Position numbers and translations under genes: made by a program
The notes under the pieces: model-generated
Seen by the model: only the letters and a program-made list of their open reading frames with translations
Databases searched by the model: none
Told to the model about the DNA's origin: nothing
Assembly: GCF_003994855.1 (NCBI RefSeq)
Contig: NZ_CP034142.1
Location: 3,720,001 to 3,784,000, forward strand
DNA from: Marinobacter sp. NP-4(2019)
GTDB lineage: Bacteria > Pseudomonadota > Gammaproteobacteria > Pseudomonadales > Oleiphilaceae
DNA: 64,000 nucleotides
Reading direction: 5' to 3'
In this document: piece after piece, positions 54,741 through 64,000 of the stretch
Position numbering within the stretch: the first letter of the stretch is position 1
Layout of the letters: each line of letters starts with the position of its first letter

Positions 54741-55865
54741 TTATCGGGCTTCCATCAGCCGGATAAATTCATCAAACAGCGGCGCCACATCGTGAGGACC
54801 GGGACTGGCTTCCGGATGGCCCTGGAAGCTGAAAGCCGGCTTGTCGGTACGGCGAATACCCTGCAGGGAACCGTCAAACAGGGACTTATGGGTCGCCTCC
54901 AGGTTATCCGGCAGGCTCGCCTCATCCACTGCGAACCCGTGGTTCTGGCTGGTAATCATTACCGTGCCGTCTTTCAGGTTCTGGACCGGATGGTTGGCGC
55001 CGTGGTGACCATGCCCCATTTTGATGGACCTGGCACCACTGGCCAGAGCCAGCAACTGGTGGCCGAGGCAGATGCCAAACACCGGAATCTCGGTTTCCAG
55101 TACTTCGCGAATGGCGGTGATGGCATAGTCACAAGGCTCGGGGTCGCCCGGGCCGTTGGACAGGAACACACCATCCGGGTTCATCGCCAGCACCTCGGAG
55201 GCCGGGGTCTGAGCCGGCACCACGGTGATGTCGCAGCCACGAGCAGCGAGCATGCGCAGAATGTTCAGCTTGACGCCGTAATCCCATGCCACCACCTTGA
55301 AGCGGGATTCGGTGCGCTCACCATACCCTTCCCCCAGGGTCCACTCGCTCTGACTCCAGGACCAGATTTTGTCGGAGGTGACTTCTTTCGCCAGATCCAT
55401 GCCTTTCAGCCCCGGGAAAGCGTTAGCCAATTCCAGTGCCCGTTCGGCAGTCGCGCCTTCACCTGCCACCACCGCGCCGTTCTGGGAGCCTTTGTCGCGG
55501 AGGATCCGGGTCAGGCGACGGGTGTCGATATCTGCAATGCCCACGATGTTGTTTGCCCGCAGGTACTCGTCGAGGCTGCCGCTGCTGCGCCAGTTGCTCG
55601 CGATCAGGGGCAGGTCGCGGATGATCAGGCCGGCGGCCTGAACGCGGTCCGACTCCACGTCTTCTTCGTTCACACCGGTGTTGCCGATGTGCGGGTAGGT
55701 CAGTGTGACAATCTGGCGGGAGTAGGACGGATCGGTCAGGATTTCCTGGTAACCGGTCATGGCGGTGTTGAACACCACTTCGCCGCTGGTCTCTCCCTCA
55801 GCGCCAATGGCGGTGCCGTAAAACAGGCTTCCGTCTGCGAGTGCAAGGATTGCAGGTGTACTCAA
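54741..55865 (-). CDS. carA: carbamoyl-phosphate synthase small subunit (glutaminase)
   Basis: Supplies ammonia from glutamine to CarB. About 374 residues: [24 protein letters not shown]-terminal domain and a class I glutaminase with the cysteine nucleophile in [14 protein letters not shown] and [10 protein letters not shown] near the end. The TTG at 55865 (S-T-P-A-I-L next) has GAGGA eight bases upstream and matches the family start; an in-frame ATG at 55880 has no such site. Confidence 0.94.
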   Translation of the reverse strand: MSTPAILALADGSLFYGTAIGAEGETSGEVVFNTAMTGYQEILTDPSYSRQIVTLTYPHIGNTGVNEEDVESDRVQAAGLIIRDLPLIASNWRSSGSLDEYLRANNIVGIADIDTRRLTRILRDKGSQNGAVVAGEGATAERALELANAFPGLKGMDLAKEVTSDKIWSWSQSEWTLGEGYGERTESRFKVVAWDYGVKLNILRMLAARGCDITVVPAQTPASEVLAMNPDGVFLSNGPGDPEPCDYAITAIREVLETEIPVFGICLGHQLLALASGARSIKMGHGHHGANHPVQNLKDGTVMITSQNHGFAVDEASLPDNLEATHKSLFDGSLQGIRRTDKPAFSFQGHPEASPGPHDVAPLFDEFIRLMEAR

Positions 55866-55934
55866 GGCTTGTATCCTCATCGAGTGGCGTATCAGTTCGT
55901 CACGAACAGGAACGCAAGCGCAAATTCAGGTTGC

Positions 55935-55974
55935 AAAAAAGCGAGACAGAGTCTTAACCCGGTCCCGCTTTTTT
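55935..55974 (-). promoter_or_regulatory. terminator-like hairpin in the carA leader
   Basis: On the minus strand A6-GCGGGAC pairs with GTCTCGC-T6. It lies between the carA promoter (56018-56046) and the start, roughly 40 to 75 bases into the transcript, where it could be an attenuator. No leader peptide was identified after the predicted start of transcription. Confidence 0.65.
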
Positions 55975-56017
55975 AAAAACTTGTTCAAAGGTACGCTTGG
56001 TGCAGTCAAACCGCCTT

Positions 56018-56046
56018 ATTGTAAAAAATTTGGCGCTTTGTGTCCA
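56018..56046 (-). promoter_or_regulatory. sigma-70 promoter of carAB
   Basis: On the minus strand TGGACA, 17 bases, TACAAT: five of six consensus bases in each box with ideal spacing. Transcription would start near 56011, giving a leader of about 145 bases that contains the hairpin at 55935. Confidence 0.75.
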
Positions 56047-56120
56047 TCTGAAATCCGCCTCTTGACGGAAAACCCGGGAGCACGGCGTAGACACCAACGG
56101 GCGCCCCGCAGGAACACCGG

Positions 56121-56231
56121 CAGGCGCTTGGGATTCTTCTCCCGGAAAACGCTACAAGCACATCCATGTGCGCTTGATCTCCGGCCATCCACGGCCTCCG
56201 ACATTTCCGGGAGAAGAATCCCAACCCCCTG
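56121..56231. repeat. long hairpin element, second core type
   Basis: The left arm 56121-56149 and right arm 56204-56231 pair through TTGGGATTCTTCTCCCGGAA, with two mismatches toward the outer end. The 54-base core between them carries two small hairpins of its own: GCACATCCATGTGC at 56157-56170 and a GGCC...GGCC pairing about 10 bases later. It lies between dapB and the carA promoter. Its plan is like the elements at 5089 and 8067, but the core differs. Confidence 0.78.
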
Positions 56232-56297
56232 CCTCCGAGTTATATGAAGCAGAGGGAGCCCCCACCCGGGCAGGATCAGCCGCGCCAGGTGACGTAG

Positions 56298-56329
56298 GTC
56301 GGATTAGAGGCGCAGCCTCGTAATCCGAC
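56298..56329. repeat. REP-like palindrome, copy with longer stem
   Basis: GTCGGATTA and TAATCCGAC enclose GAGGC/GCCTC around GCA, making a longer fully paired stem than the other copies. GTAG precedes it, the inverted form of the CTAC seen at other copies. It begins nine bases from the dapB stop. Confidence 0.75.
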
Positions 56330-56338
56330 ACACCATTC

Positions 56339-58275
<1,937 letters not shown>

Positions 58276-58301
58276 GCTTTAAAACCCTGTTTTTAAAACG
58301 C

Positions 58302-58331
58302 GGAAAACGCGGGGACTCCCCCGCGTTTTCC
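58302..58331. promoter_or_regulatory. perfect 13-bp hairpin in the dnaK-dnaJ gap
   Basis: GGAAAACGCGGGG pairs without mismatch with CCCCGCGTTTTCC around a four-base loop. It could be a partial terminator or a processing site that lowers dnaJ expression relative to dnaK. Confidence 0.7.
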
Positions 58332-58354
58332 AACTGCCTGATGTACGTCAGAAA

Positions 58355-60280
58355 TTACCGCTTGTCGTCGTCTTTGACTTCTTCAAACTCGGCGTCGACT
58401 GCGTCGTCAGAAGTCTGGGCCTGGGCACTTTCTTCCCCGCCAGCTTGCTGCGTCTGGTCCGCCTGATCTGCGTACATTTTCTGAGCCAGCTCAGAGGACA
58501 CTTCGGTCAGCTTCTGGGTCTTGGCCTCAATATCTTCCTTGTTGGAACCGGTCAGCGCTTCTTCCAGCTCCTTGATAGACGCTTCGATGGATTCCTTCTC
58601 GCTGTCGCTGACCTTGTCACCGGCATCTTTCAGGGTCTTGCGAACGGCGTGAACCATCGCATCACCCTGGTTACGGACCTGTACCAGCTCCTCGAACTTG
58701 CGATCTTCCTCGGCGTTGGCCTCAGCATCGCGTACCATCTTCTCGATTTCATCGTCGTTCAGGCCGGAAGAGGCCTTGATGACGATGGACTGCTCCTTGC
58801 CGGTCGCCTTGTCTTTGGCGGAGACGTTCAGGATACCGTTGGCGTCGATATCGAAAGTAACTTCGATTTGCGGTACGCCACGGGGTGCCGGCGGAATATC
58901 GGCCAGGTCGAAACGACCCAGGGACTTGTTCTGCGCCGCCTGCTTACGCTCCCCCTGAACCACGTGGATGGTCACCGCGGTCTGGTTGTCATCCGCCGTG
59001 GAGAAGGTTTGCGACTTCTTGGTCGGAATGGTGGTGTTCTTGTCGATCAGCGGCGTGGCCACACCACCCATGGTTTCGATACCCAGGGTCAGCGGAGTCA
59101 CGTCCAGCAGCAGAACGTCTTTCACATCACCGGACAACACGGCGGCCTGGATGGCAGCACCCATGGCAACGGCTTCATCCGGGTTAACATCTTTACGGGC
59201 CTCCTTACCGAAGAAGTTCTTCACCTTCTCCTGAACCAGCGGCATACGGGTCTGACCACCGACCAGGATTACTTCGTCGATGTCGCCAACCTTGACACCG
59301 GAATCATCCAGCGCAGTGCGGCACGGCGCAATGCTGCGCTCGATCAGCTCTTCCACCAGGGATTCCAGCTTGGCGCGGGTGACCTTCACGTTCATGTGCT
59401 TGGGACCGCTGGCATCCGCCGTTACGTACGGCAGGTTGACGTCGGTCTGCTGACTGCTGGACAGCTCGATCTTGGCCTTCTCGGCAGCTTCCTTCAGACG
59501 CTGCATCGCCAGCGAGTCGCCACGCAGGTCAATGCCGCTGTCTTTCTTGAACTGATCAGCAAGGTATTCGATCAGCTTCATGTCGAAGTCTTCACCACCG
59601 AGGAAGGTGTCGCCGTTGGTGGCCAGCACTTCGAACTGGTGCTCACCGTCGACGTCGGCGATTTCGATGATGGAGATATCGAAGGTACCACCACCCAGAT
59701 CGTACACAGCCACGGTGCGGTCGCCGCTCTTCTTGTCCAGACCATAAGCCAGGGCAGCAGCGGTCGGCTCATTGATGATCCGCTTGACTTCCAGACCGGC
59801 AATCTTGCCGGCGTCCTTGGTGGCCTGACGCTGGCTGTCGTTGAAGTAGGCCGGCACGGTGATGACCGCTTCGGTGACTTTCTCGCCCAGGTAGTCCTCG
59901 GCGGTCTTCTTCATCTTCTTGATGACTTCCGCGGACACCTGCGGCGGCGCCATCTTCTCACCCTTCACTTCCACCCAGGCATCACCATTGTCGGCCTTGG
60001 TGATCTTGTAGGGCACCATCTTGATATCTTTCTGGACCACGTCGTCTTCGAAACGACGGCCGATCAGACGCTTGATGGCATACAGGGTGTTGTTCGGATT
60101 GGTGACCGCCTGACGCTTGGCAGACTGACCTACCAGGGTCTCACCGTCTTCGGTGTACGCAATGATCGACGGGGTGGTGCGATCACCCTCAGCGTTCTCG
60201 ATAACCTTGACCTTGTCACCATCCATGATGGCAACGCAGGAGTTCGTGGTTCCCAGGTCGATACCAATAATCTTGCTCAT
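58355..60280 (-). CDS. dnaK: chaperone protein DnaK (Hsp70)
   Basis: 641 residues: the ATPase domain begins [17 protein letters not shown], with [11 protein letters not shown] and [15 protein letters not shown] phosphate and adenosine motifs; the substrate-binding domain begins near [17 protein letters not shown]; a lid and acidic tail end [11 protein letters not shown], the usual DnaK end. Confidence 0.98.
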   Translation of the reverse strand: MSKIIGIDLGTTNSCVAIMDGDKVKVIENAEGDRTTPSIIAYTEDGETLVGQSAKRQAVTNPNNTLYAIKRLIGRRFEDDVVQKDIKMVPYKITKADNGDAWVEVKGEKMAPPQVSAEVIKKMKKTAEDYLGEKVTEAVITVPAYFNDSQRQATKDAGKIAGLEVKRIINEPTAAALAYGLDKKSGDRTVAVYDLGGGTFDISIIEIADVDGEHQFEVLATNGDTFLGGEDFDMKLIEYLADQFKKDSGIDLRGDSLAMQRLKEAAEKAKIELSSSQQTDVNLPYVTADASGPKHMNVKVTRAKLESLVEELIERSIAPCRTALDDSGVKVGDIDEVILVGGQTRMPLVQEKVKNFFGKEARKDVNPDEAVAMGAAIQAAVLSGDVKDVLLLDVTPLTLGIETMGGVATPLIDKNTTIPTKKSQTFSTADDNQTAVTIHVVQGERKQAAQNKSLGRFDLADIPPAPRGVPQIEVTFDIDANGILNVSAKDKATGKEQSIVIKASSGLNDDEIEKMVRDAEANAEEDRKFEELVQVRNQGDAMVHAVRKTLKDAGDKVSDSEKESIEASIKELEEALTGSNKEDIEAKTQKLTEVSSELAQKMYADQADQTQQAGGEESAQAQTSDDAVDAEFEEVKDDDKR

Positions 60281-60422
60281 TGATTCACTCCAATTCGTTT
60301 GTTCGATCCGGTTGCGACATCGCCAATCCGATGCCAGTCAAAACTGTTTCGGGCTGTCAGCCCCGGTCATTCAATCCGGCGCCCGCCTGTTTACTGCCTA
60401 TATTGGCGCCTTAATTCACTTT

Positions 60423-61016
60423 TCAAGCCTGTTCATCGATTTTTGGTGCATCCTCGGCCTTGGCCACGACCACCATCGCAGGCCGGACCAGGCGTTCGTT
60501 CAGGGTGTACCCCTTTTGCACAACCGCGACGACACTGTTCGGCTCGGCATCCGGCGCCGGCACCATGGACATGGCTTCGTGCAGTTGCGGATCAAACGGT
60601 TCGCCAACGGGATTGAGTTGCTCAACGTTGAACTTCTTGAGGCTGTTCATAAACAGGTTCAGCGTCATCTCCACACCTTCACGAATAGACGCCACCAGTT
60701 CGCCGGAAGCCTCCTGACCTTCGGTGCTCTCAACCGCCTTCTCGAGGCTGTCCGCCACTGGCAACAGCTCCTTCACAAACTTTTCCAGCGCGAACTTGTG
60801 GGCCTTTTCCACATCCAGCTCGGCACGACGACGGACATTCTGCATTTCTGCCTGGGCCCGCAGCATCTGCTCCTGATATTCCTGAACCTGAGCCTGAAGG
60901 GCTTCGGTTTCAGAAGGCTCCCCGGCCGAATTACCTTCAGCGTCTCCTGTCGCTTCGGCCTCGGCAGCTTTCAGCTCTTCCTCAACCTGCTCGTTACGAT
61001 TTTCGTCAGCACTCAT
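60423..61016 (-). CDS. grpE: nucleotide exchange factor GrpE
   Basis: Releases ADP from DnaK. 197 residues: an acidic, disordered N-terminus, a long coiled coil (about 55-110) and the beta-wing domain with [19 protein letters not shown] and [27 protein letters not shown] lies upstream of the ATG. A heat-shock promoter lies about 95 bases before the gene. Confidence 0.96.
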   Translation of the reverse strand: MSADENRNEQVEEELKAAEAEATGDAEGNSAGEPSETEALQAQVQEYQEQMLRAQAEMQNVRRRAELDVEKAHKFALEKFVKELLPVADSLEKAVESTEGQEASGELVASIREGVEMTLNLFMNSLKKFNVEQLNPVGEPFDPQLHEAMSMVPAPDAEPNSVVAVVQKGYTLNERLVRPAMVVVAKAEDAPKIDEQA

Positions 61017-61110
61017 GGCTACTCCTGATCATTCATCCGCAGCCGCAAATACGGCCGGTTATACATGTCATCCAGCCTTTATCGGCCAGATCAAAGAGGG
61101 TTGCGAACGG

Positions 61111-61138
61111 ATATGGGGCCCCTTGCTCCGGTTTCAAC
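61111..61138 (-). promoter_or_regulatory. sigma-32 heat-shock promoter of grpE-dnaK-dnaJ
   Basis: On the minus strand TTGAA, 14 bases, CCCCATAT, matching the RpoH consensus (CTTGAA and CCCCATNT with 13 to 15 bases between). It is placed to transcribe grpE. Confidence 0.85.
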
Positions 61139-61178
61139 CTCCATGAATGCATTTATCCACAATTTCACACCCGCGAAT

Positions 61179-61207
61179 TTGCAAACAGGCAAAACCCTGT
61201 ATATATT
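61179..61207 (+). promoter_or_regulatory. sigma-70 promoter of recN
   Basis: TTGCAA, 17 bases, TATATT. The -10 lies inside the first LexA box, so LexA binding would block RNA polymerase. Confidence 0.65.
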
Positions 61208-61231
61208 CACAGTCACTGTATGTAACCACAG
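61197..61231 (+). promoter_or_regulatory. two tandem LexA boxes
   Basis: CTGTATATATTCACAG (61197-61212) and CTGTATGTAACCACAG (61216-61231) both fit CTGT-N8-ACAG exactly, with three bases between them. They overlap the recN promoter and start region, as in E. coli recN. Confidence 0.92.
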
Positions 61232-61260
61232 TGTTTTTTTTCAGAGCGGAGGTCACCAGC

Positions 61261-62937
61261 ATGCTCACACAGCTCACCGTATCCAACTACGCCATTGCCG
61301 AAAGGGTCGAACTTCAGTTCAGCAAGGGCATGACCGCCCTCACCGGGGAAACCGGTGCCGGCAAGTCCATTGTCCTGGACGCCCTGGGGCTGGCCATGGG
61401 TGGACGGGCCGATGCGGGTGCCGTACGCCACGGGGCCAAGCGGGCCGACATTACCGCCTCCTTCGATGTGTCCCGCATCGCCGAGGCCCGGGCCTGGCTG
61501 GAACAGCACGAGCTGGACGACGAGCATGACTGCATCCTGCGCCGGGTTATCAGCAAGGATGGCCGCTCACGAGCTTATATTAACGGCCAGCCCTGCCCGC
61601 TCGCACACCTCAAGGATCTGGGCAGCCTGCTGATGGACATTCACAGCCAGCACCAGCACCAGTCCCTGCTCCGCAAGGAAACCCATCGCAAGCTGCTGGA
61701 CGAATACGCCGGCGTGGAAGCCCTCGCCGCCGACACCCGCGATGCCTGGAAGACCTGGCACAAAACCCGCCAACGCCTGACCGAACGACAGCAAAACGCC
61801 GACGAAGCCGAAGCCCGGTTGCAACTGCTCCGCTATCAGGTAGAAGAGCTGGATCGCATGGCTCTGGAAGAAGGCGAACAGGAAAATCTGGAGCAGGAAC
61901 AGGAACAACTCAGTCACGCCGACACCGTGCTGCAGAACAGTCAACAGGCCGCTCTGCTGTGCACGGAAGAAGACAACAGCGCCGCAGACCTGGTCCGTCA
62001 GGCGCTGCAGCAACTGGAACACCTGCCCACCGAAGTGCCGGCTCTGATGGATACCATCCAGATGCTGAACGAAGCACAGATCCAGATCAGTGAAGCGGGG
62101 GACAACCTCCGCCGTTTTGTGGAGGATTACGAGGCCGACCCGGCAAGACTGGCCGAGGTCGAGGAACGCCTGAGCGCGATTTACCAGATGGCTCGCAAAC
62201 ACCGCATCACGCCGGAAGAGCTGCCCGAACTGCACCAGCGCCTCAGCGCCGAACTGGCATCCCTGGATGATGGTGAAGGCAGCGTTGAACAACTGGAGGC
62301 CGAGCTGGAATCCCAGCGACACCGCTTTGACGAACTGGCCGGCCAGTTATCGGAAGCCCGCCAGCAGGCGGCCGCCAATCTCGACCAGAGAATTGCCGGC
62401 GAACTGGCACAACTCAGCATGCCGGCAGTGCAGTTTGTCACCCACCTGAATCGCACCGACGACGAGCCGGCACCTCATGGCCTTGAAGACGTGGAATTCC
62501 TGGTCAGCGCCAACCCGGGCCAGCCCGCCAGACCACTGGCCAAAGTCGCCTCCGGCGGCGAACTGTCACGCATCAGCCTGGCAATCCAGGTGGTGGTCGC
62601 ACAGACCTCAACCACTCCTACCCTGGTGTTTGATGAAGTAGACGTCGGCATCGGTGGCGGCACGGCAGAAGTGGTCGGGCGATTACTGAGAACCCTGGGC
62701 GACGATGGTCAGGTATTGTGCGTCACCCATCTACCGCAGGTTGCAGCCCAATGCCACCAACATCTGTTCGTCAGCAAGTTTACCGAACAGGACGCTACCT
62801 TCTCGAAAATTGAAACACTGGATGATCACGGGCGAATCAGCGAAGTGGCAAGAATGCTTGGCGGTGTCGACATGACCGAACACACCATTGCCCATGCCCG
62901 CGAGATGTTCACCAAAGGACAGGCGACCCATCACTGA
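61261..62937 (+). CDS. recN: DNA repair protein RecN
   Basis: An SMC-like ATPase of double-strand break repair. 558 residues: Walker A GETGAGKS at 29-36, long coiled-coil arms through the middle, and near the end the ABC signature ASGGELSRISLAIQ, Walker B LVFDEVDVGIGG and HLPQVAAQCHQHLFV. The ATG at 61261 has GGAGGT upstream; an open frame from 61147 runs back across the LexA boxes and is not the start. Confidence 0.97.
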   Translation: MLTQLTVSNYAIAERVELQFSKGMTALTGETGAGKSIVLDALGLAMGGRADAGAVRHGAKRADITASFDVSRIAEARAWLEQHELDDEHDCILRRVISKDGRSRAYINGQPCPLAHLKDLGSLLMDIHSQHQHQSLLRKETHRKLLDEYAGVEALAADTRDAWKTWHKTRQRLTERQQNADEAEARLQLLRYQVEELDRMALEEGEQENLEQEQEQLSHADTVLQNSQQAALLCTEEDNSAADLVRQALQQLEHLPTEVPALMDTIQMLNEAQIQISEAGDNLRRFVEDYEADPARLAEVEERLSAIYQMARKHRITPEELPELHQRLSAELASLDDGEGSVEQLEAELESQRHRFDELAGQLSEARQQAAANLDQRIAGELAQLSMPAVQFVTHLNRTDDEPAPHGLEDVEFLVSANPGQPARPLAKVASGGELSRISLAIQVVVAQTSTTPTLVFDEVDVGIGGGTAEVVGRLLRTLGDDGQVLCVTHLPQVAAQCHQHLFVSKFTEQDATFSKIETLDDHGRISEVARMLGGVDMTEHTIAHAREMFTKGQATHH

Positions 62938-62975
62938 GCGACAGAGCACATTCCCCTCTCGATCCTGAGAGCTAT

Positions 62976-63008
62976 TGGGGCGGATTCACATCCGCCCCTT
63001 TTTTTATT
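62976..63008 (+). terminator. recN terminator
   Basis: GGGGCGGAT and ATCCGCCCC pair around TCAC, followed by seven T. It starts about 40 bases after the recN stop. Confidence 0.92.
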
Positions 63009-63042
63009 CTTTCATTCGGGTATCGCGCTTACGGAAGGAAAG

Positions 63043-63453
63043 TTACTTGCCAATCGGCTTGACGTAGAGAATCAGGCTGTGATCAATGATCTCATAGCCC
63101 CGCTCTTCGGCAATTTTCTTCTGGCGCTCTTCGATGATGGGATCGCAAAACTCAATGACCTCGCCGGTTTGCGTGCAAACCATGTGATCGTGGTGATCAT
63201 CCCCGGCCATTTCGAACACTGCGTGCCCGCCTTCAAAGTTGTGGCGAAGCACCAGTCCGGCAGCCTCAAACTGGGTCAGAACCCGGTATACGGTCGCCAG
63301 CCCCACGTCATCCCCTTGCTCCAGAAGCTTCTTGTACACATCCTCTGCGCTGAGGTGGTGTTCCTCGGAGTTTTCCAGAATGTTGAAAATCTTTACTCTC
63401 GGCAGAGTAACTTTCAGACCGACTTTTCGTAATTCGGCGTTTTCAGATGACAT
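63043..63453 (-). CDS. fur: ferric uptake regulator Fur
   Basis: 136 residues: N-terminal winged helix (LKVTLPRVKIFNILE, then DVGLATVYRVLTQFEAAGLV), zinc and iron ligands in HEDHHDH-type positions (here DDHHDHMVC) and a following CDPIIEERQ. The ATG at 63453 fits the family start (SSENAELRKVGLK). Divergent from bamE with a 122-base gap. Confidence 0.97.
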   Translation of the reverse strand: MSSENAELRKVGLKVTLPRVKIFNILENSEEHHLSAEDVYKKLLEQGDDVGLATVYRVLTQFEAAGLVLRHNFEGGHAVFEMAGDDHHDHMVCTQTGEVIEFCDPIIEERQKKIAEERGYEIIDHSLILYVKPIGK

Positions 63454-63575
63454 GTTACTATTCACTCGTTGGTGTGCCCCACGGCTTCCGGTATGATGAA
63501 GCCGCATTTATACGGTTAGACCGTGTCACACCTGCCCCTGGCAGGCGATTTCAAGATAGAGGATTTCCCCCGGCG

Positions 63576-63902
63576 ATGCAAAAGCTCACAGCTATCATTC
63601 TCACTCTCATCCTGTCTGGTTGTGTCTTTCCTGGCGTATACAAGATCAACGTCCAGCAAGGCAACATCCTGACCGACGAGGAGCTGACATCACTGAGCGA
63701 GGGCATGTCCCGCAGCCAGGTACACTCGGTCCTTGGCAATCCGCTGATGATCAACCCGGTTGACCCTTCCCGGGAATACTACATCTACACCTTCCAGCGT
63801 CGGGGAGGCGATATCAAAGAACAGCGAGTCATCGTCTATTACGACAACGATCATTACAGCCACTACGAGGCCCAACTACTGGAAGAAACGCCGGCCTATT
63901 AA
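63576..63902 (+). CDS. bamE: outer-membrane assembly lipoprotein BamE (OmlA/SmpA)
   Basis: A 108-residue lipoprotein of the BAM complex. Lipoprotein signal LTLILSGC; mature part begins VFPGVYKINVQQGN and contains GMSRSQVHSVLGNPLM, the SmpA/OmlA signature. Its place beside fur is the common gammaproteobacterial arrangement. Confidence 0.97.
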   Translation: MQKLTAIILTLILSGCVFPGVYKINVQQGNILTDEELTSLSEGMSRSQVHSVLGNPLMINPVDPSREYYIYTFQRRGGDIKEQRVIVYYDNDHYSHYEAQLLEETPAY

Positions 63903-63910
63903 GGCCGCCG

Positions 63911-64000
63911 TCAGGATTTCTTCTTTGCCCGGTTGAGCCTGGCCTGCTTGGGATCAATCTTCAGCGGTCGGTACAGCTCAACCCGATCCCCCTCCCGAAG
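63911..64000 (-). CDS. rnfH: RnfH family protein, C-terminal part, cut by the window edge
   Basis: The last 29 codons on the minus strand read LREGDRVELYRPLKIDPKQA and end AKKKS-stop, matching the end of RnfH (UPF0125) proteins, a ubiquitin-like fold family often found with ratA, smpB and bamE. Function is not established. The start lies beyond 64000. Confidence 0.85.
   Translation of the reverse strand, partial: LREGDRVELYRPLKIDPKQARLNRAKKKS

Noticed and set aside
53916..55976. A 686-codon open frame on the plus strand opposite carB and carA
   Set aside because: It lies wholly opposite conserved genes in GC-rich DNA and its translation has low-complexity histidine/glutamine-rich content with no family features.
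55981..56247. An 88-codon frame across the carA promoter and hairpin element
   Set aside because: Overlaps a strong promoter and a repeat; no ribosome binding site or family resemblance.
58445..60283. A 612-codon plus-strand open frame opposite dnaK
   Set aside because: Mirror of dnaK codon usage; no recognisable domain.

Overview
The window reads as chromosomal DNA of a marine gammaproteobacterium, most likely Marinobacter or a close relative. The grounds are moderately high GC, the rimP-nusA-infB-rbfA-truB-rpsO-pnp and grpE-dnaK-dnaJ-dapB-carAB-greA orders, a Pseudomonas-type aruCFGDB arginine succinyltransferase operon, and protein sequences typical of that group. This taxonomic call is from recognition and was not searched. 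No rRNA, CRISPR array, prophage or insertion sequence was seen; one tRNA is present.

Layout. 1-9.5 kb: an arginine catabolic operon on the minus strand (astC, aruF, aruG, astD, astB), a divergent outer-membrane porin and an old-yellow-enzyme type flavin oxidoreductase. 9.6-11.5 kb: an unusual fusion of a Clp1/Grc3-type polynucleotide kinase with an RNase Z-like metallo-beta-lactamase. 11.5-16.5 kb: pyruvate dehydrogenase aceF and aceE, with aceE carrying a one-base frameshift, and a long AT-rich intergenic region. 16.5-25.5 kb: a KamA-like radical SAM protein, an AraC regulator divergent from a fatty acid desaturase, the chaperedoxin cnoX divergent from a lon protease gene (also frameshifted by one base), a MarR regulator and a membrane-anchored TPR protein. 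25.6-30.6 kb: livKHMGF branched-chain amino acid ABC transporter. 30.7-34.7 kb: small envelope proteins, a DUF4105 protein and a lipoprotein hydrolase. 34.9-50.9 kb: core translation and transcription genes, tRNA-Leu, secG, tpiA, glmM, folP, ftsH, rlmE and yhbY. 50.9-64 kb: greA, carAB, dapB, dnaJ, dnaK, grpE, an SOS-controlled recN, fur, bamE and the end of rnfH.

Themes. (1) The kinase-RNase Z fusion is the best candidate for an undescribed activity: both catalytic signatures are intact in one chain, suggesting coupled cleavage and 5' phosphorylation of RNA. (2) The intergenic spaces hold long hairpins whose arms are private to each locus. Two of them share the same roughly 20-nt core (5089-5190 and 8067-8167), and others lie at 25520, 37171 and 56121. 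There are also five copies of a short REP-like palindrome beginning GTCGGATT. (3) aceE and lon are each broken by one missing base in a G/C homopolymer, which looks more like consensus error than biology. (4) Readable regulation includes two tandem LexA boxes before recN, a heat-shock promoter before grpE, and a sigma-70 promoter plus terminator-like leader hairpin before carA.
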